A stretch of DNA of 64,000 bases, from positions 652,811 through 716,810 of the forward strand of contig UYJD01000005.1 of the NCBI GenBank assembly GCA_900618795.1, read 5' to 3'. The notes beneath the pieces were generated by a model. That model was not told the origin of the DNA. It did no database searches and worked only from the letters and a program-made list of their open reading frames with translations. The stretch is from Cyanodermella asteris. Taxonomy: Eukaryota; Ascomycota; Lecanoromycetes; Ostropales; Stictidaceae. Positions 36,304 through 48,400 of this stretch are shown here, one piece after another (within the stretch, counting starts at the first letter, position 1; each line of letters opens with the position of its first letter). The translations under genes and the position numbers were made by a program.

Positions 36304-37863
36304 CTTGCGTACAGAACCAACGACACGCACGATGACAATAGGAGTAGCAACGGACAAGAGACTTTCAATGGATAAGCAAGCAGAAGGGGTTGAAGAGAAG
36401 TACATATAAGATCACGACCACATGGCTGGACCGGGAGTGAGCAGCAATCACGATTCCCGTACCTGGGTCACACATCCGGATGCAGTCAAAGCTCACGACC
36501 GCAAAATTGGGGTTTCGTAAGTGGTTCCTTGCGACGATGACACGATGCGTCGCGTGCTGAGCTAGCATGGTCCGTTCGGTTCGGTGCGTTACGACCCGTA
36601 GCGATCTGCTGGGTGTGGGTGTGGTGGTGGTGTGGGAGCATAGACCACAAATGAGGCGGCCAGTGGCCACGCTGCGGCGGTGCGAAGACCATAAAGTCGG
36701 GATTTCGAAACGGTAGATATCGATCCGACAATGCAGATAAATGCGAGAGACAAGACCGAGACCGAGAAAGATACTGTGCAGAAATTCCGGAGGTACGGAC
36801 AGACGAATCGCGCGCGATCGTATGGCTGAAGGGAACAGGTCTCAGATGAACGTGTTCTGCAGGTAGCCTCTGCCAATCCATGGATGTCGGCGAAGTGGTC
36901 TTGTCATTTTGCTCGGCTCGGTACCGATATCCCTTCCGAGGTTCAGCACAGACGAAGGACGTGGTTGTTCCAGAGGGGCGATGGGGTCCGGGGCGAGAGA
37001 CTAGACGCGCAAGGGCTCGAGGACGACAGAGACATGGTGCTTGGCGGGGGAGAGACAGCTCGATATAGCTGAGTCAAGACGCCGTCATGACATATATCGG
37101 TCGTAGAGAACATTTCCGCGGGCTCAAGGCATGCTGGTTCAGCCATAGTTGGTGGTTGGAAGTGAAATCGAACGAGTGTGCTAGTTTAATGTGAGCCGTC
37201 GCATCAACTACCTCCCTGTGTCCCGAGCGACGTTCACGAAATTTCGACGACGCAGCGGGCATGTCGGTGAAGTCAGCAGTAGGAAAGAAACATGGCGTCG
37301 GACGTCAGTTTATATGGAGAGCGCAAAATGCGCACTGCAAGGTGAAGATGCATGCAGCCTGCATGGGCCGTCGGAAAGTCTATTTGTTCTTCCGGCATAG
37401 GGTGGCAGCAGCCCAAACGTGGTGGCGCAAACACGAGTCAAAACATACCTGTGCAAGTCGTACTCAACTCTTTCCTTTTTAGTCCTCCACACTACATCTA
37501 TGCGCTATATGTCAAGTTCGATACGCGAGCACTAATCGGGAAGAGTCTCTCCGTCAGTTCCCCATCTGATCCCTGACCTTCCTTTCCGAACTTCTTCTCC
37601 GCGCGTGTGGAACCAGCAGATCCTCTTCCCCACGTTAGCAAACAATATTGGCTTCCTGAACGCCGGTCCGAAGGATGAAACTCGTCACAGAGCACGTGGT
37701 TTCACGTCGGTTGGCTAAAGCCGCACTGGAGATAGCCGAAACGGCTGAAATGGTTGGAAAAGTCGTCCTTGGATTCAGCTATTTCAAAAGCGCGAGCCTA
37801 TCTTCGCATTCAATGTAACCCGTGACTCTGCTGTCGAACCGCCGCTAGTTGACAAACTTCAAC
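36304..37863. other. Divergent promoter region between F-box and GH53 genes
   Basis: 1.56 kb between divergently transcribed genes. The short frames overlap in every register and contain no domain. No repeat was recognised. Confidence 0.5.
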
Positions 37864-39085
37864 ATGTATTCAATCTCTGCAGCATTTGCGGCTGCTGTAT
37901 CTCTCTTGTCACCTCCAGCCCACGCCCTCGCTCCGCAACATGCCCCAGAACCTCTCGCGACAACGTTTTATCAAGGCTTCGATCTGTCCTCCCTGCATAT
38001 CCTCGAACTAGCAAACACGACCTTCCGCGACACGGCTCGCTCCAACGCAACTCGCCCCGCCGAAGACATCCTCGGCGACGGCGGCATGAACACCGTCCGC
38101 CTCCGCATCTGGGTGAACCCGCCTCCGGGCCAGTACGACCTCGCCTACACGCTCGCTCAAGCCCAGCGCTTCTCCAAAAAAGGCTACAGAATCTATCTCG
38201 ACTTTCACTTTGCGGACGACTGGGCGGATCCGAACAAGCAGCCGACACCGGCGGCGTGGAGCACGAGCAGCGTGAGCAGCCTTGCAAGCTCACTGAGGAT
38301 ACATGTAAAGAACACGCTCGTGGCGTTTCAGAAGGGCGGCGTGAAGCTCGATATTGTCAGCTTAGGCAACGAGATTCGTCACGGGATGCTCTGGCCGTTG
38401 GGATATGTCGATCCGACCATCTCCTCGTCGTCGTCACGCGTCGCAAATTTCACGAACTTGGGGACCTTGTGGGCGGCAGCGCGCCGAGGCGTGAACGATG
38501 CTGTCAGTGCCGGAGTCACGAAGCCACAGGTCATGATCCACATCGACAATGGGTGGGACAAGACGCTTCAACTGAACTGGTTCTCGGCTATGGTGGGAAC
38601 CGGCAAGGTCAAGACTACTGATTGGGACGTGTTCGGGTTCAGTTTCTATCCGTTCTATGGGACGGGCGCGACGCTGGCTAATCTGCAAAGCTCGCTGAAT
38701 GCGGTCGTGGCGGCGTATTCGAAGCCCGTTCATGTGGTGGAGACGGATTGGCCTGCGCAGTGTGATGGGTCCGGGGCGCCGACGTTGAGTGAGACGAGCG
38801 TGCCGGTCAGTGTGGCGGGACAGACGCAGTGGGTGAAGGACGTGGTTCAGGTCGTCAAGTCGGTTCCGAATGGCTACGGGCAAGGTGTGAATTACTGGGA
38901 GCCGACGTGGTTGAACAACACAGGTTTGGGAAGTGCTTGGTAAGTGCAAGACCGGCATCTTTTTCTTTCTACTTGCTAATCTGAAGGTCAGTGAGGACGC
39001 AATTCTATTCGCCGGAGACTGGAGTGGCTGGCCGAGTTCCGTCGTTGGGTACTCCAGGTCGAGTGTCAACATGTTTAAAACTTGA
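37864..39085 (+). CDS. Secreted GH53 endo-beta-1,4-galactanase
   Basis: Exons 37864-38939 and 38992-39085 with a 52-bp intron encode 389 residues. ATG at 37864 starts a clear signal peptide (MYSISAAFAAAVSLLSPPAHA). Family landmarks: FYQGFDLSSLHILE at the start of the barrel, NTVRLRIWVNPP, YLDFHFADDWADPNKQ, SLGNE with the acid/base Glu170, and VVETDWPAQ with the nucleophile Glu293. GVNYWEPTWL follows, and the spliced end restores GSACEDAILF. The enzyme cleaves beta-1,4-galactan side chains of type I arabinogalactan in pectin, outside the cell. Both catalytic residues are present and length is normal, so it should be active. The tiny last exon would be lost if the intron were missed. Confidence 0.95.
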
Positions 39086-39964
39086 GACTGGTTTTCAATG
39101 CTGCATCGTCAACTAACCACGGAGAGACGAGAGTACCTCACGACCGATGGTTGTCCTGACCATCCCAGACTTTGCCGGTGTAGCCAAGCACTGGATACCT
39201 TTGGTGACGCCCCGTCACTCCGAGCTCTCCGTAATCTGCTTCTATCGGATAACAACGGTCCTGTTGTGATCAGTGCCAGTTTTTGAGCTTCAGTCTGGCC
39301 AGTGAACTTACGTATCGGAAAGGTCGACTGCAGAGTTCCTCTGCTGCATCGAACTCGCGACCCCGTTCGCTCTCTGGTCGGTGCCTACGCATGCACCACG
39401 TGCAATGAAACAGCATTTCATCAGGCACGCTGCTGCCGCATGGGCACCAGAACTGCGTTTTGCGATCAGTTTACACTCTCCGAAACAAATTGGCAGTCAA
39501 GGTATATTCAGTGAGCGGTTGTACATGATTCTGGAACGTACCAATCGATGGTGTTGACCGTCTGGAGCCTTCTTCGTGGACGGTTGGTTAGTGGACCAAT
39601 CGGGGCAGAACTTATCAAGGCATATAAAATCATCCTCCTCCCATTTGCAATCATGGCAGATCCAACGGAGCCAAGCGCTGCTATCACAAGCATCATGCAG
39701 GTGAGTGCCCTCGAGGTCACGCTCCTATCTCTCATCGCAGTCTCTCAAGTATAAAGTGACAACAAGCCTTATTGTAATCTCATCGCATGTTAAGGTGGTT
39801 TTGGTTTGATCAGCGAATTGGGGTAGGGGCCACTCACCGTCACAGGTGAGTGTCTGTCTAGTTGCATCTGAAAGCTCGAGTGTTGCAGTCATGGAAAATC
39901 ACCTGCATCACTTGCATGAAAGCACTCACCTGCCTCGACCAATCACGACCCACTCCGCGGAGTT
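39086..39964. other. Intergenic spacer without a supported gene
   Basis: About 880 bp between two 3' ends. Nothing recognisable apart from short random frames. Confidence 0.5.
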
Positions 39965-40639
39965 CTATCTTCTTCCCTGGTCACCGTTAGCAAAGCACAA
40001 CTCCGCGGTATGCGACCGCGGACGCCTCAACCCACTCACCCTAACGACCTCCGGCCTACCACGCCTCGCAGAACCAATCCGTCCGTAAACGTCCGGAACA
40101 TCCATCCCCGGATTCGCTACCACGTGCAAGTCGCTCGGCAGAGGTCTAGCCTGCGGCACTCCGTACCGGTTCCGCTGCAATCCAGCGGCGTGCCCATCTC
40201 CACCGGAAGCTCCGACAACATGTGCTTGAGGCGGGCTTCCCCTGCGGTGCATCTGCTGATGGGTCTCTTGACTGCGTCTGCGCAAGACTCGGGCCGAATT
40301 GGCTTGGCGGTGCGAGTTACCCATGTACATGCTGGCGTTGGGATGCTGGGGCATGGTGGTTGAGCGATCGCGGCCGATCGGGAATGGCGGGGGAGCTGCC
40401 GTTGACGTTGGGTTGCGAGGTGGAACCGGCTTGCGGGCTGGTATCTCGTGGCCGGTGTGGTGACCGTGGCTTGAGCCTGCTAGGCGGTTGTAGCTTGAGA
40501 GTACTGGCGGGCTGAGGTGCTGGCCGGTCGTGGGCTTGGGATGGTGGAGACCAGGGGCTGGAGCTATGTGGTAGGCGGCGTCCTGGGGGCCGTGGTTGCG
40601 GGACGATCCATGTTGATAGGAACCGTAGTTACGAGACAT
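39965..40639 (-). CDS. Hypothetical basic, low-complexity protein
   Basis: A 224-residue single frame starting MSRNYGSYQHG in good context (AACA before the ATG). It is rich in His, Arg, Pro, Gly and Ser, with no hydrophobic segment and no motif I recognise, so it is probably disordered. A GTGAGT donor-like site near codon 200 and an ACCAG acceptor just before the stop could instead splice out the last 20 or so codons. The opposite strand also has long open frames because the region is GC-rich, so the call is tentative. Confidence 0.4.
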   Translation of the reverse strand: MSRNYGSYQHGSSRNHGPQDAAYHIAPAPGLHHPKPTTGQHLSPPVLSSYNRLAGSSHGHHTGHEIPARKPVPPRNPTSTAAPPPFPIGRDRSTTMPQHPNASMYMGNSHRQANSARVLRRRSQETHQQMHRRGSPPQAHVVGASGGDGHAAGLQRNRYGVPQARPLPSDLHVVANPGMDVPDVYGRIGSARRGRPEVVRVSGLRRPRSHTAELCFANGDQGRR

Positions 40640-41679
40640 TGTTTGAGCCTTGGGTCGGGTCTCAGTGGCAACGGTTTGAGATCGAAGATCCTTGGTCGAG
40701 AGGACGATGCGTGAGACGGTGCGAGTTGCCGTGAGTTCGAATGTAGACGAAAAGAAGACGGTCCGTGAGGGAGCGGAGTGGCCTGAGTAGCTCGAGAACG
40801 GACATGGAGGAAGCCATCATAAGAGAGTGCAACTCCAGTATTGTCTGTGGAGGTCTCACAGGTAGAATTTACAATTGTAGTGTATAGCAGGGACAAACAT
40901 ATTGCGATCAGTTGCTGAAAGAAAGGTTCGATGTGCAGGAAATACAACAATTCCGCGCAACATGACTCGAAAACATCTGGACTTTTGACAAGACAAAGAG
41001 AAAGACTGGAAAGATTTGCGGATCAGCGTAACTCAACTGACTCGTAGCTGACATAGCCAGAGAATATGTCGGCCACAGTGTGGAACGCTCTGCAGCAACG
41101 ACCCAATACCAAGTATGCCTGTTCGCCCCTATCCTATCCCATCCTGCGATCGCTGACGAGGTATCGAACGCCTCACATGCAGCTGTTCGATTCGTGCTGT
41201 TTGCTGATACGTGTCCGGGCTCGTGAGTTTTGATTGTTGTGCGCGCACGTAAACGATCAACTGCGTAGCGCGGAGATTAAACTGATCGTACGGTGAGATG
41301 ACTGTAGCCCAGATCACAAGCTTGAAGGGGCCACAAACAACACCATTGACTGCGCCGAGCAGAACCTTGACTGTGTAGTTGATCTTGATTGTTCAAGTGC
41401 AGCCTGAAGGCCGGGAGCCGGCGTGGTGGTGACTTTACGTGGCCAAGCACCTCACTGACCACGTCAGTCGTCAATAGTTTGCAGAGCACTGGTTGCCCTT
41501 CACGACTCACGCATCCGTCAATAAATACCGTCCTTCCCAGCTCGCTTTCGCAATACGGCTGGCATCAAATTTTCCAACTGCTGTACCTGTTGGCGACACA
41601 CCATCAACAAACACAGCCCATATCAGACCAGCATCTGAATTCATCCTAACCATTTGGCTGCGCACAACACAGACTCACA
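40640..41679. other. Divergent intergenic region
   Basis: One kilobase upstream of both hypothetical genes. It presumably contains their promoters. No feature supported. Confidence 0.45.
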
Positions 41680-42177
41680 ATGTCAAATCAGTGGCTCACT
41701 AATTCTCCACCTCCGACCAACCAGAGCAATCAAGCTCCCTCTCTTCCATCCATCCAAACCATCCAAAACAAAAATGTCACGACGGCGGATTACCTAGATT
41801 ATCTAGATCCTCAGGATGCAGGTGATGCAGATACTCCCCAGGTGAACAATCCAACTACTTCTCCATCAAACAACCCAGCCACTTCTCACAACAACTCTCC
41901 AGCGCATCCTACCACCACCTCGGTCCAGCCGGCTCAGCCAGCTCAACCATGTGCCTGCAGGAACGACGTCGAAGAGTGCCGAGAGAGAGGCTGCCTGTAC
42001 CCAGTAAAGCGCAAATACCATTACTGCTCAGAAGCCCACAAATCAGACACCAACCGCGTTATTCCGCAATCGAGTCTCAAAAAGGGAAACCAGCGCTGTC
42101 CGGATTGCCATAGGACACAGGAGACTTTGGACGATGCCAGTGGCCGTTGCAGGTGCAGCTGCTGCACGGCGATGTGA
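41680..42177 (+). CDS. Hypothetical protein with Cys-rich C-terminus
   Basis: Single frame of 165 residues, with ACA before the ATG. The first 90 residues are Asn/Pro/Thr/Ser-rich and disordered. The rest contains twelve cysteines in pairs (PCACRND, ECRERGCLY, HYCSEAH, RCPDCHRTQ, RCRCSCC), ending just before the stop, which suggests several zinc sites. There is no signal peptide or membrane segment. I do not recognise the family. The sharp change from a low-complexity N-terminus to a regular Cys pattern makes a chance frame unlikely. Confidence 0.55.
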   Translation: MSNQWLTNSPPPTNQSNQAPSLPSIQTIQNKNVTTADYLDYLDPQDAGDADTPQVNNPTTSPSNNPATSHNNSPAHPTTTSVQPAQPAQPCACRNDVEECRERGCLYPVKRKYHYCSEAHKSDTNRVIPQSSLKKGNQRCPDCHRTQETLDDASGRCRCSCCTAM

Positions 42178-44402
42178 AGTTGTGGTTGGGAACATTGGCT
42201 CGCATGTTTCAAGAGCTGGACACGACAGTTGAGAACATTATGGAGTCTCGGGGGTTTCTCGTCGGCTTTCCATCAACTCTGCCGACGTGGAGGAGATCAA
42301 GGTCTGTTGTGTTTGTAGTTGATCGTGGGATACAGAAACAGTCAAAGGCTGGGGGCATGGAGGAATGCAGACCGATATTACAATGATGGTAGAACCGAGG
42401 GTCCCGTCGCTTAATGGACACGAGCATTGCCTTTTGTTCAGCTCGGGGCCGTTCACAGGTGGTAGCCCAGTCATGCATTATTTCGTTCGTCTTCTTCTGG
42501 GTACCGCTGCTTCGGATGTGAACCGCTTGTGAGGATCTCCTGATGCTGGGAATCCTTGACGCATGGGCGGAATGTCCAGTTCCATCCTTTCTTGACTGTC
42601 CAGTTCCCTTACACGCTCCCAACTGTCTAGCCCCTCACCAAGCGGTCGCTCTGGAGATTGTAAAATGTTGTCCAGAAGCTGCGTGTCCGACGTGTATTGT
42701 CGGCGCCTTTATCTATCATTCTCCTGGGTTCGTGCCTGCGGAGTTTGATTGTGCTTCTGCTATGCCGGCAACCGATGAACCCGAAACTGTCGTGATCGCC
42801 ATGCTTGTTGCCAATGTTGAGCTTGCAAAGCTTGTTGCACTTGTAGCACTGGTAGTTGTAGTCCTGGCGACATTTGCAGGCACTAAAACCTCGTTATCTA
42901 GCAAATGGAAGCCATCGTGAAATTCAACGGTCTGATTCTAGGGACCGGTCTAATACGAAACGTCGTCGTACTGCTAAAGGTTCCGGTCACTTGAACTGTA
43001 CAGAACACCATCGGAGTTTGTGAGAGACGGTCAACATGAATATCACTCGTGCCGAAGTCTCGATAGGCGTACCTGTTCCGTTGTCATAGAGCTTGAGACA
43101 GCCTGGATCCTGTCAGGTGGGATCTGTACAGCTCTCTCGCCAGATTCCACTGCCAGGATGCCCAAGAGCGTTCTGGCACAGGCCATCGGGTAGGTAATGA
43201 TCGAGACCGCTTCCAGTGCGGCAGCACATACTGTGTTGGGCACCCGGCCATGTCAATTTACAGGATATGTATTCGTCACTGGTCCCATGGACGAGATTTG
43301 TGTCCGTGCCATTGGGAACATAGCATGGCGCATTCGAGGCTTCTACCACCAAGAAAAGAACAAACGCGACGGCTTTGTGTGCGAAGAAACATGGCACGAG
43401 GGCAAGTAAATATAGATGCAATGATAAACAACGAAGCTGCTGTAGAATTGAAATGCCATAGATAGCCCAAGGAGGGGATTGAATGGAGAGAAAACATGTG
43501 TATCGCAGCTGACACAAGTTCGGTTCTTGAGGATAGACTTTCTGGGTCAGGTAGTGCTCAGGACTAATTCGCAAGGCTGTGACAACAGCTATGTTGGGGT
43601 TGCGAGCGACAGTCGCCCAACTCGAGAGCCGTGGAGGCGATGCACTGTTACTACATACCCGTGTCATAGTACAGCCAGTCGGACACTGCCTGCTGCTCTA
43701 CGGTAGGATCCTGTCAGCTGGGTCAATCCGCATTGGACTCGATATATACTTTCCGCGGTCTAGGTAGTGAAGCGCCAAATGCGTCCGCACAAGACATTGC
43801 AAGAAGCAGTGATGCTCTGACACTCATGCCGCTCGAGAAGAGTAAATGTGCGGTCCATTAGGCATTCGGTTGCTCGATGAAGGAGTCCTGTCAGTGCATG
43901 GACGTTGCATCTGCTTGGCCACCAGCGATGCGTGACAGTGAGCTGACCCACGTAGCGTCGCCTCGATGAATCGGCCCCAATGCTTCCGCCGATTGTTGAA
44001 ATGACCTGCGTCGAGATGTGCGCTTCCATGAGCAGAGCTCGGAAAAGTGGTACTCTCGAACGTGTGGTTAGGAACAATGGAGTCGAGATGGTTTCACGAA
44101 GCGCGAACCGCGGCTCGGCTCGCGTGCGTGTTTTTGCTCGGCTCCAAGTTCGTGCTGTCGTTGTCGTCATGAGCTTGCTTGAAGCACCACCATGACGGCT
44201 TCGCTTTAACGTCGTGTTCCAACGACGCGTGCTCCCTTGCATCTTGTACGTCGACGAGCACCTGCAGCGTAGGGATCTCGACAGCTGCATCCTGCTTACA
44301 TTGCACTCGATAGGTAGCAAGCTATATTTGGACGAATCCCAAGCACCCGGCTCAAGACTCCAGGTCACTCCCACACTTTGACCTGTCGTTTGATCAGTAG
44401 CC
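42178..44402. other. Intergenic region without a supported gene
   Basis: 2.2 kb with only random frames. A 17-bp sequence around 43104 recurs with one mismatch near 43706, and part of it again resembles DNA near 46604; see findings. The last bases are the promoter of the TMEM205-like gene. Confidence 0.4.
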
Positions 44403-45467
44403 ATGGACCGATTTTCGAGCCCCGGCCCGTATCACATCCTCGCGTACGTCTATCTCTGGTTCCTGCCACTGCCGTGTCCAGATCCGGCACCAGCTTGCAG
44501 ATGTATACAACGAATATTGACTGACATATGCACCTTGCAGCTATGGCACGCTCCTCGGATCCACCGTCTTTCAATCCTTCATCGGAGGCATCGTGGCATT
44601 TCGCGCCCTGCCTCGCCCACAGTTCGCCACATTACAGTCAAACCTGTTTCCAATCTATTTCGCCATGCAGACTGCGCTGCCGGCGGCGCTAGCACTCACA
44701 TACCCCGGCTCGCGAGGCGCCCCTTCGTCCCTCAGCGGCGTACTGGTGCCAGAGAATAGGTGGAGTGTGTTGATACCACTGGCGACAAACTTCGCGGCCG
44801 GAGCCATCAACATGCTAGTCTTGGGCCCGCAGACCACGAAAATCATGAGGGAGAGAAAACACCAAGGTGGGTCACATAATTCTTGTCATTCTCGTGCTTT
44901 TTCGTTTCCACGTCCGCTTTGGTGTTCGGCGCAGGACTCTTCGCTGCTTCCTTGCATATCGAGGTGCTCGAAGACACGTTGTAAAATGCGGATCGTGAAG
45001 GTGATCACATGCTATCAGAGATCCATGGCCGGGGCTCTGCTAAGCCCTACACGGATTGTTGAAGTGTTCAGTCTCGGCCACTGGCCCATCTACAGGTGGA
45101 CCAATTGGGTCAGCAAGGCATCAGTGTCCGAGCACGACATCCCCCAAGGCCTTGTTCAGACGCAATCTTACACGAAGCGAATTTGCCTGCTTTTTGATTG
45201 GACGTCTACGCGGCTGACAGGAGGGGCATCCGCCAATCGCACTGGTGTCATGCTCCGCACATTGAAGCAGAAACAAGCTTTGCTGACACGAGGCGAGCAG
45301 AAACGCGAGACAGCAAGAAGGCATACGATAAACCCCCGCACTCCCCGGAAATGCAACGACTAAACAAGGCTTTCGGCAAGCTCCACGGAGCATCGACCCT
45401 GGTCAATCTCTTGGGATTTGTAGCTACCGTTTGGTATGGCTTCAGTTTGTCAGATCGCATACAGTGA
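44403..45467 (+). CDS. TMEM205-like (DUF4149) membrane protein
   Basis: Exons 44403-44443, 44541-44866 and 45301-45467 encode 177 residues. Splicing restores the family pattern: HILAYGTLLGSTVFQSFIGG, then FRALPRPQFATLQSNLFPIY, MQTALPAALALTYPG, MLVLGPQTTKIMRERKHQ and, after the second intron, ETRDSKKAYD, followed by a final membrane segment (VNLLGFVATVWYG). Four hydrophobic segments are visible. The family is conserved from fungi to animals. Human TMEM205 is linked to cisplatin tolerance, but the cellular role in fungi is unknown. The second intron is 434 bp, by far the longest in the window, and one reading frame stays open right across it. Confidence 0.85.
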
Positions 45468-48400
45468 GCACGATATGACACTATCTCGGCTTACAGAGAC
45501 TCGGGACAACTTCTGGTACCAGTGCATTCACAAGGCTGAAACAAGTAAACTTTTGCATGTCCCTGCTTTGGCTGGGGTGGTCGCGTGCTACCTGGTCTCA
45601 GGTCTGTCAGGAACTGGCGCAGCTTCGGTAATGATGACACACGTCCTTCAGGTAAACACATAGAATGGGGCGAGAAATAAGATCGCGAGTACCTTTAGAG
45701 CTGTCAGCGGAGACGTCGCGTGGCGTACCGCTGTCAGTCCCTTTAGAGTAGAATTAGGCGAAAGCCCCGCCTGCTGTGTCGTGTCATCTCTCTAGCGCCC
45801 GCATTACTACTGAGACCAGCCATAATTTCGACATCCCTAAGACGCCGATATTATGACAGGAAGGAGCCTTTTGGCGTCGGATGGAGTTGGGGTTCAAGGT
45901 CTCCCAGTCCAACGCTCAAAGCGAGCCCAGATTGTTTGCTCTCCCGGTTTCTCTGGCTGACTTGAGTCGCTTTATTGTCAATGCTGCGTAGCGGTACGAT
46001 CAATACGGCCGAGTCTTCTTTCTGCTCGTAGCCTGGTGGCTCATGCCTCAGTAAGCCCAGATAGCTAAGCACGGGCAGCGCTGCGAGTCAGCCTCAGGAA
46101 GTCGTAGCGGCGCCCCTGTCGGGCTCACGTTGCTAGATCTTGCAAGTCAGCGTCTGCAAGTGCAAAGGCTGATCTGCAAGGCAACAACATACTACATGCG
46201 TGCTATCGGATGCATGTTACCAAGTCGTGAGTGTGCCTCAGCAGACGCAATTCTGGCACAGTCAAACGTCCAAGTGTCATGTTCCTGGACGGTTGGGTTC
46301 CCCTCTGATAATCGGAACGTGAGTCTTCCCAATGGAGATGGCCTTCTTCGCAAAGTTCCTCCGACATTTGTGCGGCAAGATTGTGTCCAAATAGTTACCT
46401 TGGTACGATTAAATGCGAAGTTGTACCTGACGAGTCACCCGTGGAACTTGCCGTCGACCCACGCCGGGCCCAGCTCAGTGTATCGGCGATTTGGAGTGCT
46501 TCTCAGGCTGACGATGGCTGTTTATGGTATCGTTCGAAGTCCTTATCGGTCAGCGACGCAGGTCCTGCTGACCACAATGGGCAGTCGTAGATTCCGAGAT
46601 CCTTGAGACAGCCGGGATCTGTACGGCTTGGCGTGGCGTTTGGCAGGGATCGTGGTGCGAGGGAAGAGTCTTGCCGCAAGGTATTGCTGGATCGAATAGC
46701 TCCATTTTGTTCGTGCACTTACCTAAGGGCGCGTACAGCTGGTGTCTCGAGCCGTCAGTGCTTACCAGTCAACTGTTCTGAAATGAAAGGGTTGCTTCAT
46801 CTCATCAGCGGCCCACTTCGCATGAACAGTTTGACAAGGCAAAGCCTCTTGCAGCAACAGCCGAAACGATTTGTCAGCGGTTGAAGAACGGTTGTTGGTG
46901 TCATGTCAGGCTCCCGTCCGCAAAATCGGCTGAATCGTCCTTTCGAGACTGCGCTGCAGGGTCATGCATGGGCTCCGTGCTCGTTCGGCGTGGAGGCAGA
47001 AGCTAGGCACAAGCGCTTCGATGCGGCTGAGAATAGAGTATGATCGGGGAGGTTGCATCTGGCCTAACGTACAGCACCATAGACAGAGCCATGGGACTAA
47101 GTGCATCGAGTGAGGCGACAGCACTAGCCAAGGAGAAGGATTGCCGGAGCGGGTTGCAACAACCGATAATGTTTCAGCGGTTCTCGTGGACTGGCTTAGC
47201 CTTGGACGTACTGTAGCATGTTCGTACCAGTAGACCTTCGAAGGAGGGATCGAATCGATCGACTGCCATGTCAGAGTTTCGAGTTGCTCTTGAGCCAGCT
47301 CACGTCGACATCGCGCTCGCGCTTTGGACTTTTGCCGAGCCCCACAGGCATGTACCTGTACCACGAGGATTCTCGTCTCCGCGGCGTGGCCGCCTCAAGA
47401 ATGGTACGGTCAGGAGCAGACGCACATGAGCTGCTGTGCCATGAGAGGGAGCCTGGTCGATTCCAACCGTCCACTTGGGGTTGGACCTTGGGTGATGTGC
47501 AATATCCGTAATGGTGCCGCCGATGCTGACCTTGACGGAAATTGTGGTCACAGCGCGTATGAGGACTTTGGCAGCTAGCAGCGGCAAGCAAAGCAAAGTC
47601 AGCCTTGAGCCTTGCAACAGTGGCTGTGGCAAAGCCTCCAAACAATCATGAGGCGCGGAGGAAAAAGAGGTAGTCTAGGTAGCTGAAGACGAGGTGAGCG
47701 AAGGGCGGCTTCCACGTGCAGCCACGTGAGCGCGGGGCTTGGCGCGCCCGTCTTGTTTGGCTGCCTGATTGGCTTCTCTTCATCCTCCACGCACCACACC
47801 GGCGACGAGATGCCATGCTGACACGGATGCCACCTCCACCAGCACGACTCATCGGCCGCCTCTATTGCCTAGTGCCCTATTCACTGATGTTCGCTCCCGA
47901 GACGTCTCAACTCAGAAGAGCTATGTATGTGTCACCGACAGGGAATTGGCTACCCTCCCCCGCCGGGGACCAGGGCCATCGTCCGTCTTGTAGGTTGAGT
48001 CTATGTATATCTTCGCCTGCTACAAGCCTATACGACCTTTCGGACTAAGCGTTTGGCTTACTGATCTCTTTTCGGCACATTGATGGAGTAGCAAGGCCCA
48101 CCCAGCTAGCATGGCGTCCCGCCATCGCGGCTCCAAAGTACCTTTCGGCCTCTCCGACGACGCCAGGCCGCTCATGGGATACTTGTCCGGCAGCGCCTGA
48201 GTCTTGGTCGTAGTCATACGTCTGCGGGATCTAAGCAAAGGCCCTGGAGACTTTTTCTTCAGGGACAATCTGACAGCAAGACTTGACGCCATTTACACCA
48301 CGTACATGGCAGGTACTCTTCTAAGCTAAGGCCGCTTCGATGCCCTATCTTGTACGAGAGCCGTTCGAGATCGTTTTTCACAATCATGCAAGAGTCAGCG

